The translations under genes were made by a program, and so were the position numbers. The notes under the pieces were generated by a model. It was not told the origin of the DNA, searched no databases, and saw nothing but the letters and a program-made list of their open reading frames with translations. Positions 52,437 to 60,079 of a stretch of DNA of 64,000 nt are shown piece after piece. Origin of the DNA: Pseudomonadota bacterium (GTDB lineage: Bacteria; Pseudomonadota; Alphaproteobacteria; Sphingomonadales; Sphingomonadaceae); assembly GCA_023445495.1 (NCBI GenBank), contig JAEXLC010000279.1, positions 1 to 64,000 of the forward strand, in the 5' to 3' direction. Position 1 is the first letter of the stretch. Each line of letters starts with the position of its first letter.

Positions 52437-53039
52437 TCAGGCGGCGCGATTGGGTTCCACCCATCCGATCGTCCCGTCGCCGCGCCGATACACCATGTTA
52501 TGGGCGCCCGTCGCGCTGTTTTTGAACAGCAGGGCGTTGGTGTTGCGGAGGTCGAGCATCATAACTGCGTCCGAAACGGTTGCATCGGGCACATCGACCC
52601 GGGTCTCGGCGATGATCAGCGGTGCATCCGAGGCCTCGTCCTCTTCCGCGCTTTCCTGGAACAGCGTGTAGCCGGCATTGTTGTCGTACGATCCGTTGTC
52701 GTACGCGCCATTCTCGGCAAAGGCGTTGACCACGCCGTTCTGCCGGTCCTTGAGGCGGCGGGTATAGCGGCGAAGCTGCTTGTCGATGCGATCGGCCGCG
52801 CCGTCGAACGCGCCATGCGCTTCCATGCCCTTGTTGGTCGCCTTGAGGACCAGGCCCTGCATCACATGCATGACGATGTCGCAGGTGAAGCCGTTATCGT
52901 GCGGCCCCTTGCCGAAGGTCGCCTGGGAGGAGAGAGCGCGCGAGAAATATTTGTCGGCGATCCCCTGGAGCCGTTCGGTCACCTGCTCCTTGAGCGCGGC
53001 GCCAGTCTCGACCTGATGCCCAGAAACCCGAATGTCCAT
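52437..53039 (-). CDS. hpf: Ribosome hibernation promoting factor, long form
   Basis: A 200-residue long HPF. The N-terminal ~100 residues form the ribosome-binding domain (MDIRVSGHQVETGAALKEQV, with ADRIDKQLRRYTRRLKDR). An acidic linker with repeated AYDNGSYDNN follows. The C-terminal dimerisation domain (~145-200) has VSDAVMMLDLRNTNALLFKN and VYRRGDGTIGWVEPN. Long HPF alone makes 100S ribosome dimers in stationary phase. GGAGG precedes the ATG. A 14-base palindrome lies 52 bases upstream. Confidence 0.95.
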   Translation of the reverse strand: MDIRVSGHQVETGAALKEQVTERLQGIADKYFSRALSSQATFGKGPHDNGFTCDIVMHVMQGLVLKATNKGMEAHGAFDGAADRIDKQLRRYTRRLKDRQNGVVNAFAENGAYDNGSYDNNAGYTLFQESAEEDEASDAPLIIAETRVDVPDATVSDAVMMLDLRNTNALLFKNSATGAHNMVYRRGDGTIGWVEPNRAA

Positions 53040-53090
53040 CGTTCACCTCCACTTTTATGAGGACCCTAGCTGGGGCGGGGTCCGGACCGA

Positions 53091-53104
53091 TTGACCGCGG
53101 TCAA
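53091..53104. promoter_or_regulatory. Perfect 14-base palindrome before hpf
   Basis: TTGACCGCGGTCAA reads the same on both strands and lies in the 74-base space between the dnaQ stop and the hpf start. Its left half could serve as a -35 box on the minus strand, but no matching -10 was found. It could be an operator for hpf or a weak end signal of dnaQ. Confidence 0.35.
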
Positions 53105-53113
53105 CTGCCGGGA

Positions 53114-53806
53114 TCAAACGGTCGGGGCGGCGCCCCAGAGCGGGTCCTCCATCTTGGAAAGAAAGGCTGCGTGGCGTTCGAGTTCCGCCGGACTCGCAGC
53201 AAATTGTCGTGCAGGGCGCACATGTACCCGTGTCGGCGCCTCGGCGGCGGTCTCGCGCACCACCGGCGCGTCCACCGCCAGGCCCAGCGTGATCTGCCGG
53301 CCGCCGGTCAGCTCGACATAGACCTGCGCCAGCAGCGAGGCGTCGATCAGCGCGCCGTGCAGCGTGCGCTGGGTCAGGTCGATGCCGTAGCGCGAGCAGA
53401 GCGCGTCCAGCGTATGCTTGGCGCCGGGATGCTTCACCCGGGCGATCGCCAGCGTATCGACCATGCGGCTCAGATCGACGATCGGCCGGCCGCTGCGGAT
53501 CAGCTCGCCATTGATGAAGCCGAAGTCGAAATTGGCGTTGTGCGCGATCATCGGGCTGTCGCCGATGAACTCGAGCATGTCCTCGACGACATCCTCGAAC
53601 AGCGGCTTGTCCGAGAGGAACGTGTCCGACAGGCCGTGGACGTTGAACGCCTCGATCGGCATCGGCCGCTGGGGATTGATATAGACGTGGAAGTTGCGCC
53701 CGGTCAGCACCCGGTTGACCAGCTCGACGCAGCCGATCTCGACCAGCCGGTCGCCACCAGAGAAGCTGAGCCCGGTGGTTTCGGTGTCGAACACGATTTC
53801 ACGCAT
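53114..53806 (-). CDS. dnaQ: DNA polymerase III subunit epsilon (proofreading exonuclease)
   Basis: A 230-residue 3'-5' exonuclease with the catalytic DTET (D7, E9) in IVFDTETTGLSFSGGDRLVE, HNANFDFGFINGEL and HGALIDASLLAQVYVELTGG, which hold the other acidic residues and the His. The C-terminal part (~185-230) is the polymerase-binding tail. It proofreads newly made DNA. The ATG at 53806 is the usual start. It belongs to the origin-linked cluster ppsR-maf-aroE-coaE-dnaQ. Confidence 0.95.
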   Translation of the reverse strand: MREIVFDTETTGLSFSGGDRLVEIGCVELVNRVLTGRNFHVYINPQRPMPIEAFNVHGLSDTFLSDKPLFEDVVEDMLEFIGDSPMIAHNANFDFGFINGELIRSGRPIVDLSRMVDTLAIARVKHPGAKHTLDALCSRYGIDLTQRTLHGALIDASLLAQVYVELTGGRQITLGLAVDAPVVRETAAEAPTRVHVRPARQFAASPAELERHAAFLSKMEDPLWGAAPTV

Positions 53807-53813
53807 TGCGACC

Positions 53814-54419
53814 TTATCCTCCCGCTCGGCCCGAGAGGCAAGCGATGACATTACGTACCACCGCGCGCGTCTCCCCGATCGTCCCGCCGGTGGGGATGAC
53901 GAAGTCGGCGCGGTCGCGCTTTTCCGAGTCGGGGAGCTGGCGGGCGAGGATCGCCTCGAATCGCGCTTCGGTCATGCCCGGCCGGGCCAGCACGCGTTCG
54001 CGCTGCACTTCGGCGGGGGCGGAGACCACGGCGATCCTGTCGACATGGCGCCAGCCGCCCGCCTCGAACAGCAGCGGCACGTCGAGCACCACCAGCGGCG
54101 CGTCGCGATTCGCCTCGAGAAAGGCTTCGCGCTTCTCGGCGACCGCTGGATGCAGGATCGCCTCGAGCCGGGCAAAGGCGGTGGGATCGGCCATCACCGC
54201 TTCGCGGAGCGCGGTGCGATTCACCCCGAGCTCGGTAGTGGTGTCGGGAAACTCGGCTTCGATCGCGGCAACCGCATCGCCGTCCGGCCCCTGGAGCTTG
54301 TGGACCTCGGCATCGGCATCGAACACCGGCACACCGGCTTCGGCGAACATCGCCGCCACGGTCGACTTGCCCATGCCGATCGACCCGGTAAGGCCCAGGG
54401 TGACCGGACGATCACTCAT
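53814..54419 (-). CDS. coaE: Dephospho-CoA kinase
   Basis: A 201-residue P-loop kinase for the last step of coenzyme A synthesis. The P-loop is GLTGSIGMGKST (9-20). VPVFDADAEVHKL, LDVPLLFEAGGW and RVLARPGMTEARFEAILARQ are the further conserved parts. Its ATG overlaps the aroE stop (ATGA), and dnaQ starts seven bases after its own stop. Confidence 0.95.
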   Translation of the reverse strand: MSDRPVTLGLTGSIGMGKSTVAAMFAEAGVPVFDADAEVHKLQGPDGDAVAAIEAEFPDTTTELGVNRTALREAVMADPTAFARLEAILHPAVAEKREAFLEANRDAPLVVLDVPLLFEAGGWRHVDRIAVVSAPAEVQRERVLARPGMTEARFEAILARQLPDSEKRDRADFVIPTGGTIGETRAVVRNVIACLSGRAGG

Positions 54420-55225
54420 TTCAGCAGCAGCGCGCGCAGTTCCTCGTCGCGGTCGCGCGGGGGCTCGGCGCCGAAGAACAGCTCGAAGGCAAGCGCCGCC
54501 TGGCCGACCAGCATCTCGAGCCCGTCGACCGTATCGAGATCGCGCGCGCGCGCCTGGGCGAGCAGATCGGTCTCGAGCGGGGCATAGACCGCGTCATAGA
54601 CCACTGCGTCCTCGGGCAGCGGCGACAGGTCGATCTCCAGTGGCGGCTGGCCGATCATGCCAAGCGCGCTGGCATTCACCAGCAGTGCAGCCAGCGGAAG
54701 TTTGGCATTGAGCGGCAGCGCCTCGCCCTTGATTCCGAAGCCGGAGAGCAAAGCCGCGCCCTTCAGCACGTTGCGGTTGAGCAAGGTGACCTTGCCGACG
54801 CCGATACGCGACAGCGCGAACAGGATCGCGCGGGCGGCACCGCCGGCACCGATCACCACGACATGCTGGCCGTCGAGATCGAGCCCGGCGATCGGCGCGT
54901 AGAAGCCGCCGGCATCGGTGTTGGTACCGATCAGCGCGCCATCCTCGGCGCGGACCACCGTGTTGATCGCACCGATCGAGTCGCGGACGCCGCCGCGATC
55001 CTCGACGAATTCGAGCGACGCCTGCTTGTGGGGCAGGGTGATGTTGCAGCCGCGCCAGTTCGGATCGGCCTTCCGCGATTCGAAATAGCCGGCGAGCTCC
55101 TCGGGCTTCACATGCGCGCGGCGATATTCGGCTTCGATGCCGAGCTGCTCGAGCCAGAAGCCATGGATCAGCGGCGACTTGGACTGGGCGATGGGGTCGC
55201 CGATCACTTCGGCATAGACAGTCAT
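54416..55225 (-). CDS. aroE: Shikimate dehydrogenase (NADP+)
   Basis: A 269-residue AroE for the shikimate pathway. Substrate-site residues are in IAQSKSPLIHGFWLEQLGI and CNITLPHKQASLEFVE (catalytic Lys), and NTVVRAEDGALIGTNTDAGG. The NADP-binding loop is VVIGAGGAARAILFAL. Its ATG overlaps the maf stop (ATGA). The longer frame to 55456 lies inside maf and is dismissed. Confidence 0.95.
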   Translation of the reverse strand: MTVYAEVIGDPIAQSKSPLIHGFWLEQLGIEAEYRRAHVKPEELAGYFESRKADPNWRGCNITLPHKQASLEFVEDRGGVRDSIGAINTVVRAEDGALIGTNTDAGGFYAPIAGLDLDGQHVVVIGAGGAARAILFALSRIGVGKVTLLNRNVLKGAALLSGFGIKGEALPLNAKLPLAALLVNASALGMIGQPPLEIDLSPLPEDAVVYDAVYAPLETDLLAQARARDLDTVDGLEMLVGQAALAFELFFGAEPPRDRDEELRALLLK

Positions 55226-55836
55226 GACGTCAGAACCCCACGGGTGCGCAGATAGGAAAGGATCGGCAGCAGCGGCATGCCGAGAATGGTGAACTGACTG
55301 CCATCGGTGCGGCTGAACAGCTGGACGCCGGGCCCCTCGATCCGGAAGCAGCCGACACAGCCGGCGATCGCCGGCCATTCCATATCGAGATATTCCTCGA
55401 TGAACGCCTCGGAAAGCGGGCGGACATGGAGCTTGGCGCGATCGACGAAGCGCCACACCGCGCGGCCGCCCTCGGCGATCACCGCGGCGCTGTAGATATC
55501 GTGCGTCCTGCCCGACATGCGGCGGAGATGGTCGGCGGCCTGTTCGCGGCTCTCCGGCTTGTCGAGCAGCGAACCGTCCTCGAGCGCGACCAGCGAGTCT
55601 CCGCCCAGCACCAGCGCGCCCGGCACCAGGCCGGATACCTTCAATGCCTTCAGCTCGGCCAGCGCATCGGCCAGATCGCGCGGCGAGATGCCGCCGGCGA
55701 GCAGGGATTGCTTGGCCGAGGCCTCGTCGACCTGTGCCGTCACGGCTTCATGCGGCACGCCGGCATCATGGAGCATCGCGCGACGCGAAGCGCTTTGCGA
55801 CGCGAGTACGACCCTGAGCTCAGTCGAAGGGTTCAT
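55222..55836 (-). CDS. maf: Maf-type nucleoside triphosphate pyrophosphatase
   Basis: A 204-residue Maf/HAM1-like protein that hydrolyses non-canonical or excess nucleotides. VVLASQSASRRAMLHDAGVP is the phosphate-binding start, and GGDSLVALEDGSLLDKPESR and MSGRTHDIYSAA are also conserved. Its ATG overlaps the ppsR stop (ATGA). The longer frame inside ppsR is rejected. The first codons lie in a segment (CCTTCGACTGAGCTCAGGGT) that resembles a common dispersed sequence. Confidence 0.93.
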   Translation of the reverse strand: MNPSTELRVVLASQSASRRAMLHDAGVPHEAVTAQVDEASAKQSLLAGGISPRDLADALAELKALKVSGLVPGALVLGGDSLVALEDGSLLDKPESREQAADHLRRMSGRTHDIYSAAVIAEGGRAVWRFVDRAKLHVRPLSEAFIEEYLDMEWPAIAGCVGCFRIEGPGVQLFSRTDGSQFTILGMPLLPILSYLRTRGVLTS

Positions 55837-56654
55837 TGGCTTCCTTTTTCGAGCGTCCGCTCGTTGCACAGCTGGATGATCGCCGCCGCGGTTTCCTCGA
55901 TCGAGCGCCTGGTGACGTCGATCACCGGCCAGCCATTGTCGGCGAACATCCGCCGCGCATAGGCGACTTCGCGGGTCACCGCATCCTGCTCGACATAGCT
56001 GGTCTCGGTCGCCTGGTTGAGCGAGAGCAGGCGGTTGCGGCGGATCTGAATCAGCCGGTCGGCGCTGGTGGTGAGGCCGACGATCAGCGGATGCTTGAGC
56101 TTGTAGAGCTCGGGCGGCGGCGGCGATTCCACCACGATCGGGATGTTGGCGGTCTTGTAGCCGCGGTTCGCCAGATAGATCGACGTCGGCGTCTTGGACG
56201 AGCGCGAGACGCCGGCGAGAAGGATGTCCGCCTCTTCCCAATCCTCGGCAAGCAGCCCGTCGTCATGCGCGATGGTGAACTGGATCGCATCGACGCGGGC
56301 AAAATAGGCGGCGTCCAAAGTATGCTGCCGCCCGGGCCGCGCCTTGGCTTCCTGGCCGAGCAGGTTCGACAGCGCGTGGTTGACCGGATCGAGCGGCGCG
56401 ATCGCCGGCAGGCCCATCGCCCGGCAACGGCTCTCCAGCGTGCGGCGGATCTCCGGGTTCACCAGCGTGTAGAGCACCAGCCCGGGATTCTGCGCGATCT
56501 CCTGGAGGATCCGCTCGAGATGCGCTTCGCTGCGCACCATCGGCCAGAAATGGCGGAGCGTTTCGACATCGTCATATTGGGCGAGCGCTGCCTTGGCGAT
56601 GTTCTCCAGCGTCTCGCCGGTGGAATCGGAGAGGAGGTGGAGGTGAAGCCGCAT
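55833..56654 (-). CDS. ppsR: Phosphoenolpyruvate synthase regulatory kinase/pyrophosphorylase (DUF299)
   Basis: A 273-residue protein of the DUF299 family: LHLLSDSTGETLENIAKAAL, DDGLLAEDWEEADILLAGVS followed by the P-loop-like SRSSKTPTSIYLAN, and KTANIPIVVE. It phosphorylates and dephosphorylates PEP synthase or pyruvate phosphate dikinase. In Caulobacter and Rickettsia a homologue (RP001) lies directly beside the replication origin, opposite hemE, as here. The ATG at 56654 is taken; the longer frame would run into the DnaA box. Confidence 0.94.
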   Translation of the reverse strand: MRLHLHLLSDSTGETLENIAKAALAQYDDVETLRHFWPMVRSEAHLERILQEIAQNPGLVLYTLVNPEIRRTLESRCRAMGLPAIAPLDPVNHALSNLLGQEAKARPGRQHTLDAAYFARVDAIQFTIAHDDGLLAEDWEEADILLAGVSRSSKTPTSIYLANRGYKTANIPIVVESPPPPELYKLKHPLIVGLTTSADRLIQIRRNRLLSLNQATETSYVEQDAVTREVAYARRMFADNGWPVIDVTRRSIEETAAAIIQLCNERTLEKGSQ

Positions 56655-56985
56655 CAGTGACCCTTGAGGAAGGCGCGGAGCGCCGCTGGGTGTGAATCTG
56701 TGGATAACATGGCTGACAGCCACTAGCGCAACCCGGCGCACGAACCAATCGGGTCAGTTTGATGACTCCCACTCGTGATTCGTCCACATCCGCATCCCCA
56801 GCTTGTGATTCCAATCCACAGCCTGTTGAAAACGGGGACGGCGATTCCGAATCCGAGGATTCCCGCGGGACTGCGAGAGTCAAACTGTTGGCAAGGCGCG
56901 GACGATTCCATAAGCCCCGGCTTTCACGCGCCAACAGACTCCAACAATCTCTAGATTCATTCTTTATTGTTTTAGGAACGAGGCT
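56655..56985. other. Putative chromosomal replication origin (oriC)
   Basis: A 331-base gap between divergent ppsR and hemE. It has a perfect DnaA box (TGTGGATAA, 56699-56707; reverse complement TTATCCACA), two weaker sites with a CCACA core (56780-56788, 56812-56820), and an AT-rich stretch near hemE (about 56944-56980, with ATTCTTTATTGTTTTAG). Twelve GANTC sites lie within it, eleven of them in 56764-56996, the last at 56992-56996 being just past the gap. The first (56694-56698) touches the DnaA box. No TTAA-N7-TTAA CtrA site was seen. Gene order matches the Caulobacter origin. Flanking genes run away from the gap on both sides. Confidence 0.85.
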
Positions 56986-58008
56986 CTGACCGACTCCCAT
57001 CCCAAGCCGCTGCTCGAGACGCTCCAGGGTGTTCGACAGAAGAGTCCGCCCGTCTGGCTGATGCGTCAGGCCGGTCGCTATCTGCCCGAATATCGCGCGC
57101 TCCGGGCCGAGAAGGGCGGATTCCTCGAACTCGCGCTCGATCCAGTAGCCGCCGCCGAGATCACGCTGCAGCCGATCCGCCGCTTCGGCATGGACGGCGC
57201 GATCCTGTTCTCGGACATCCTGATGGTGCCGATGGCGCTGGGACAGAAACTCTGGTTCGAAACCGGCGAAGGCCCGCGTCTGGCGCCGACTGTGACGACC
57301 CGTCAGATCCTGGATGGCCTTGAATCGGGTTCTGAGGCCCTGGAGAAGGTCTATGCGACCGTCCGGCAGGTTCGGTCCCAGCTCGACCCGCGAACCACCT
57401 TCCTGGGCTTTGCAGGGAGCCCCTGGACCGTCGCCACCTATATGATCGCCGGCCAGGGGAGTCGCGAACAGGCCGAGGCGCGGCGGCTCGCTTATGCCGA
57501 TTCCGGACTCATGCAGGCGCTGGTCGACCGCATCGCCGATTGCACGATCGACTATCTGAGCGCGCAGATCGATGCCGGCGTCGATGCGGTGCAGTTGTTC
57601 GACAGCTGGGCGGGCAGCCTTTCCCCCGAGCAGTTCGAGCGCTGGGTGATCGCCCCGACCGCGCGCATCACCGCCGCGGTGAAGGACAAGGCACCGGTGA
57701 TCGGCTTCCCCAAAGGGGCCGGCGGCAAGCTGCCCGCCTATGCGCGCGAAACGGGCGTCGATGCGCTCGGTCTCGACGAAACGGTCGACCCGGCCTGGGC
57801 GAACGCGGTGCTGCCCGAAGGGCTGCCGGTACAGGGCAATCTCGACCCGCTCGCCCTGATCGCCGGCGGCGAGACGCTCGATCGCGCGGTCGACCGGATC
57901 CTTTCCGCTTTCCCGACCCGCCCGCATGTGTTCAATCTCGGCCACGGTATCCAGCAGGATACGCCGATCGCGCATGTCGAGCGGCTGCTGGCACGGATCA
58001 GGGGGTAG
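56986..58008 (+). CDS. hemE: Uroporphyrinogen decarboxylase
   Basis: HemE removes four carboxyl groups from uroporphyrinogen III in haem synthesis. MRQAGRYLPEYR and FSDILMVPMALG are diagnostic, with QLFDSWAGSLSPEQFE and FNLGHGIQQDTP near the end. The first ATG in frame (57061) would remove 25 conserved residues, including PVW just before MRQAGR. The frame is open upstream, and the only sensible initiation codon is a CTG at 56986 (MTDSHPKPLLETLQG) with AGGA eight bases before it. This gives 340 residues, close to the family norm. The 5' side is the putative origin. Confidence 0.92.
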   Translation: MTDSHPKPLLETLQGVRQKSPPVWLMRQAGRYLPEYRALRAEKGGFLELALDPVAAAEITLQPIRRFGMDGAILFSDILMVPMALGQKLWFETGEGPRLAPTVTTRQILDGLESGSEALEKVYATVRQVRSQLDPRTTFLGFAGSPWTVATYMIAGQGSREQAEARRLAYADSGLMQALVDRIADCTIDYLSAQIDAGVDAVQLFDSWAGSLSPEQFERWVIAPTARITAAVKDKAPVIGFPKGAGGKLPAYARETGVDALGLDETVDPAWANAVLPEGLPVQGNLDPLALIAGGETLDRAVDRILSAFPTRPHVFNLGHGIQQDTPIAHVERLLARIRG

Positions 58009-58010
58009 GG

Positions 58011-58463
58011 ATGGCGGGATTCCTGGGTGGCGCCTATCTTTGGGTGAAGGCGTTCCACATCATCTTCGTGATCTTCTGGATGGCCGGCCTGTTCCTGCTG
58101 CCGCGCTATCTCGTCCATCACCAGGAAGCGCTGGGCACGCCCGAGGCGGCCGCCTGGGAAAAGCGCGAGGCGCTGCTCCGCAAGATGATCCTTACGCCCT
58201 CGATCGGCATCGTCTGGCTGCTCGGCCTGGCGCTCGCCGCCAATCTCGGGCTGTTCGAGGGCGGAGCGGGGCTCGGCTGGCTCCATGCCAAGCTGCTGAT
58301 CGTGTTCCTGCTTTCCGGCTATCATGGCTGGGCGGTCGGCTATTCGAAGAAGCTGGCCAGGGGGCAGGGCGGCATCCCGTCGCGCACGCTGCGCCTGCTC
58401 GGCGAAGTGCCGGCGCTGGCGGTGATCCTCATCGTGATCCTCGCGGTAGTGAAGCCCTTCTGA
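58011..58463 (+). CDS. hemJ: HemJ-type protoporphyrinogen oxidase
   Basis: A 150-residue membrane protein with four hydrophobic segments, of the UPF0093/HemJ family: LWVKAFHIIFVIFWMAGLFL with a conserved His, LPRYLVHH, and LHAKLLIVFLLSGYHGWAVG. HemJ oxidises protoporphyrinogen IX to protoporphyrin IX. It begins two bases after hemE, so the two haem genes are coupled. A strong terminator follows. Confidence 0.9.
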   Translation: MAGFLGGAYLWVKAFHIIFVIFWMAGLFLLPRYLVHHQEALGTPEAAAWEKREALLRKMILTPSIGIVWLLGLALAANLGLFEGGAGLGWLHAKLLIVFLLSGYHGWAVGYSKKLARGQGGIPSRTLRLLGEVPALAVILIVILAVVKPF

Positions 58464-58472
58464 CCCTTCATT

Positions 58473-58506
58473 CCGAAATGGGCGCAATTAAGTTGCGCCA
58501 TTTCGG
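58473..58506. terminator. Long hairpin after hemJ
   Basis: A 14-base-pair stem with a single bulged G (CCGAAATG-G-GCGCAA paired with TTGCGC-CATTTCGG) and a TTAAG loop begins ten bases after the hemJ stop. TTGG rather than a T-run follows, so it is either a Rho-assisted end or a processed stem. It separates the haem genes from the rho leader. Confidence 0.65.
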
Positions 58507-58620
58507 TTGGTCGCCGCAACTTACCGCCTGCCGCAAAAGCGCATCCCAGACCGCGGAGACCGGTTGACTTGGGGGTAGGCCACTCCTAATTCGGCCCTGT
58601 GGACCGGGTCACCGGACCAT

Positions 58621-58702
58621 CCCTCCTCCAAGCATCGTTATTCGCGCGCGACTCTACCCGCCGACCGACGCTCCCCCCAGCATCCAAGCACCCGGACTCC
58701 CA
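58621..58702 (+). promoter_or_regulatory. C-rich, G-poor leader before rho (rut-like)
   Basis: The 82 bases directly before the rho ATG contain 41 C and 14 G by my count, an unusual skew in a region where G and C are otherwise balanced, with runs such as CCCTCCTCC and CTCCCCCC. Rho binds such C-rich unpaired RNA. No Shine-Dalgarno sequence precedes the ATG. Autoregulation of rho by early termination in its own leader is known in E. coli, and the same is inferred here. Confidence 0.5.
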
Positions 58703-59959
58703 ATGCATCTCAAGGACCTCAAGAAGAAAGCCCCCGCCGAACTGGTCTCGATGGCCGAAGAGCTCGGCGTGGAGAGCGCTTCGACGCTGCGCAAGCAGGA
58801 CCTGCTGTTCGGCATCCTCAAGGCCGAGGCCGAGAATGGCGAGCAGATCCTGGGCCTGGGCACGATCGAAGTGCTGCCGGACGGCTTTGGCTTCCTGCGC
58901 AGCCCCGAGGCGAACTATCTCGCCGGCCCGGACGACATCTATGTCTCGCCCAACCAGGTCCGCAAGTTCGGCCTGCGCACCGGCGACACGGTGGAAGGCG
59001 AGATCCGCGCGCCCAAGGATGGCGAGCGCTATTTCGCCCTGGTCCGCCTCGTCTCGGTCAATTTCGACGATCCCGATGCGGTTCGCCACCGGGTCAATTT
59101 CGACAACCTCACCCCGCTCTATCCCGAGAGCAAGCTGACGCTCGACCAGCTCGACCCGACCCAGAAGGACAAGTCGGCGCGCGTCATCGACATCGTCTCG
59201 CCGCAGGGCAAGGGCCAGCGCACGCTGATCGTCGCGCCGCCGCGCGTCGGCAAGACGGTGATGCTGCAGAACATCGCCAAGGCGATCACCGACAACCATC
59301 CCGAAGTCTTCCTGATCGTGCTGCTCATCGACGAGCGCCCGGAAGAAGTCACCGACATGCAGCGTTCGGTGAAGGGCGAGGTGATCTCCTCGACCTTCGA
59401 CGAGCCGGCCCAGCGCCACGTGCAGGTCTCGGAAATGGTCATCGAAAAGGCCAAGCGCCTGGTCGAGCACAAGAAGGATGTCGTCATCCTGCTCGACTCG
59501 ATCACCCGCCTCGGCCGCGCCTACAACACCGTCGTCCCCTCGTCGGGCAAGGTGCTGACCGGCGGTGTCGATGCCAATGCGCTCCAGCGCCCGAAGCGCT
59601 TCTTCGGCGCCGCGCGCAACATCGAGGAGGGCGGTTCGCTCTCGATCATCGCCACCGCGCTGATCGACACCGGCAGCCGCATGGACGAAGTCATCTTCGA
59701 AGAGTTCAAGGGCACCGGTAACTCGGAAATCGTCCTCGATCGCAAGGTGGCGGACAAGCGCATCTTCCCGGCGCTCGACGTCGGCAAGTCGGGCACCCGC
59801 AAGGAAGAGCTGCTGGTCGACAAGGCCAAGCTCACCAAGATGTGGGTCCTGCGCCGCATCCTCATGCAGATGGGCACCGTCGACGCGATGGAGTTCCTGC
59901 TCGACAAAATGAAGGACTCGAAGACCAACGAGGATTTCTTCGACTCGATGAACCAGTAA
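58703..59959 (+). CDS. rho: Transcription termination factor Rho
   Basis: A 418-residue hexameric RNA helicase. An N-terminal helical domain (HLKDLKKKAPAELVSMAEEL) and a cold-shock-like RNA-binding domain (LPDGFGFLRSPEANYLAGPD) come first. The motor domain has Walker A APPRVGKT (178-185), the Q-loop region VTDMQRSVKGEV, Walker B VVILLDSITRLGRAYN and KSGTRKEELL. It ends untranslated transcripts. Its position after hemE/hemJ and before mnmE agrees with other alphaproteobacterial origin regions. Confidence 0.97.
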   Translation: MHLKDLKKKAPAELVSMAEELGVESASTLRKQDLLFGILKAEAENGEQILGLGTIEVLPDGFGFLRSPEANYLAGPDDIYVSPNQVRKFGLRTGDTVEGEIRAPKDGERYFALVRLVSVNFDDPDAVRHRVNFDNLTPLYPESKLTLDQLDPTQKDKSARVIDIVSPQGKGQRTLIVAPPRVGKTVMLQNIAKAITDNHPEVFLIVLLIDERPEEVTDMQRSVKGEVISSTFDEPAQRHVQVSEMVIEKAKRLVEHKKDVVILLDSITRLGRAYNTVVPSSGKVLTGGVDANALQRPKRFFGAARNIEEGGSLSIIATALIDTGSRMDEVIFEEFKGTGNSEIVLDRKVADKRIFPALDVGKSGTRKEELLVDKAKLTKMWVLRRILMQMGTVDAMEFLLDKMKDSKTNEDFFDSMNQ

Positions 59960-59990
59960 GCTTCCGCGCTCCACGTGGAACAGGACGAAG

Positions 59991-60023
59991 AGGCCGGGCC
60001 CAGCGCCCGGCCTTTTTCGTTTT
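59991..60023 (+). terminator. Intrinsic terminator after rho
   Basis: A nine-base-pair stem, AGGCCGGGC/GCCCGGCCT, with a five-base loop is followed by TTTTCGTTTT. It starts 32 bases after the rho stop and is a clear intrinsic terminator. Confidence 0.9.
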
Positions 60024-60079
60024 GATGCTGCGCGCGCCCGACGCTTGCATGCCGCTGCAAGCACGTTAGGGCTTGGCCG

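Noticed and set aside
55806..55836. Sequence CCTTCGACTGAGCTCAGGGT at the maf start as a mobile repeat
   Set aside because: It resembles a common dispersed sequence, but only one copy is seen in the window and it encodes a plausible Maf N-terminus, so no repeat was called.
56655..56985. CtrA binding sites (TTAA-N7-TTAA) in the putative origin
   Set aside because: I found no TTAA pair with that spacing, so a Caulobacter-like CtrA control of this origin is not claimed.
57061..57063. ATG at 57061 as the hemE start
   Set aside because: It would begin inside the conserved N-terminal region and lose about 25 residues that match the family; the CTG at 56986 fits better.
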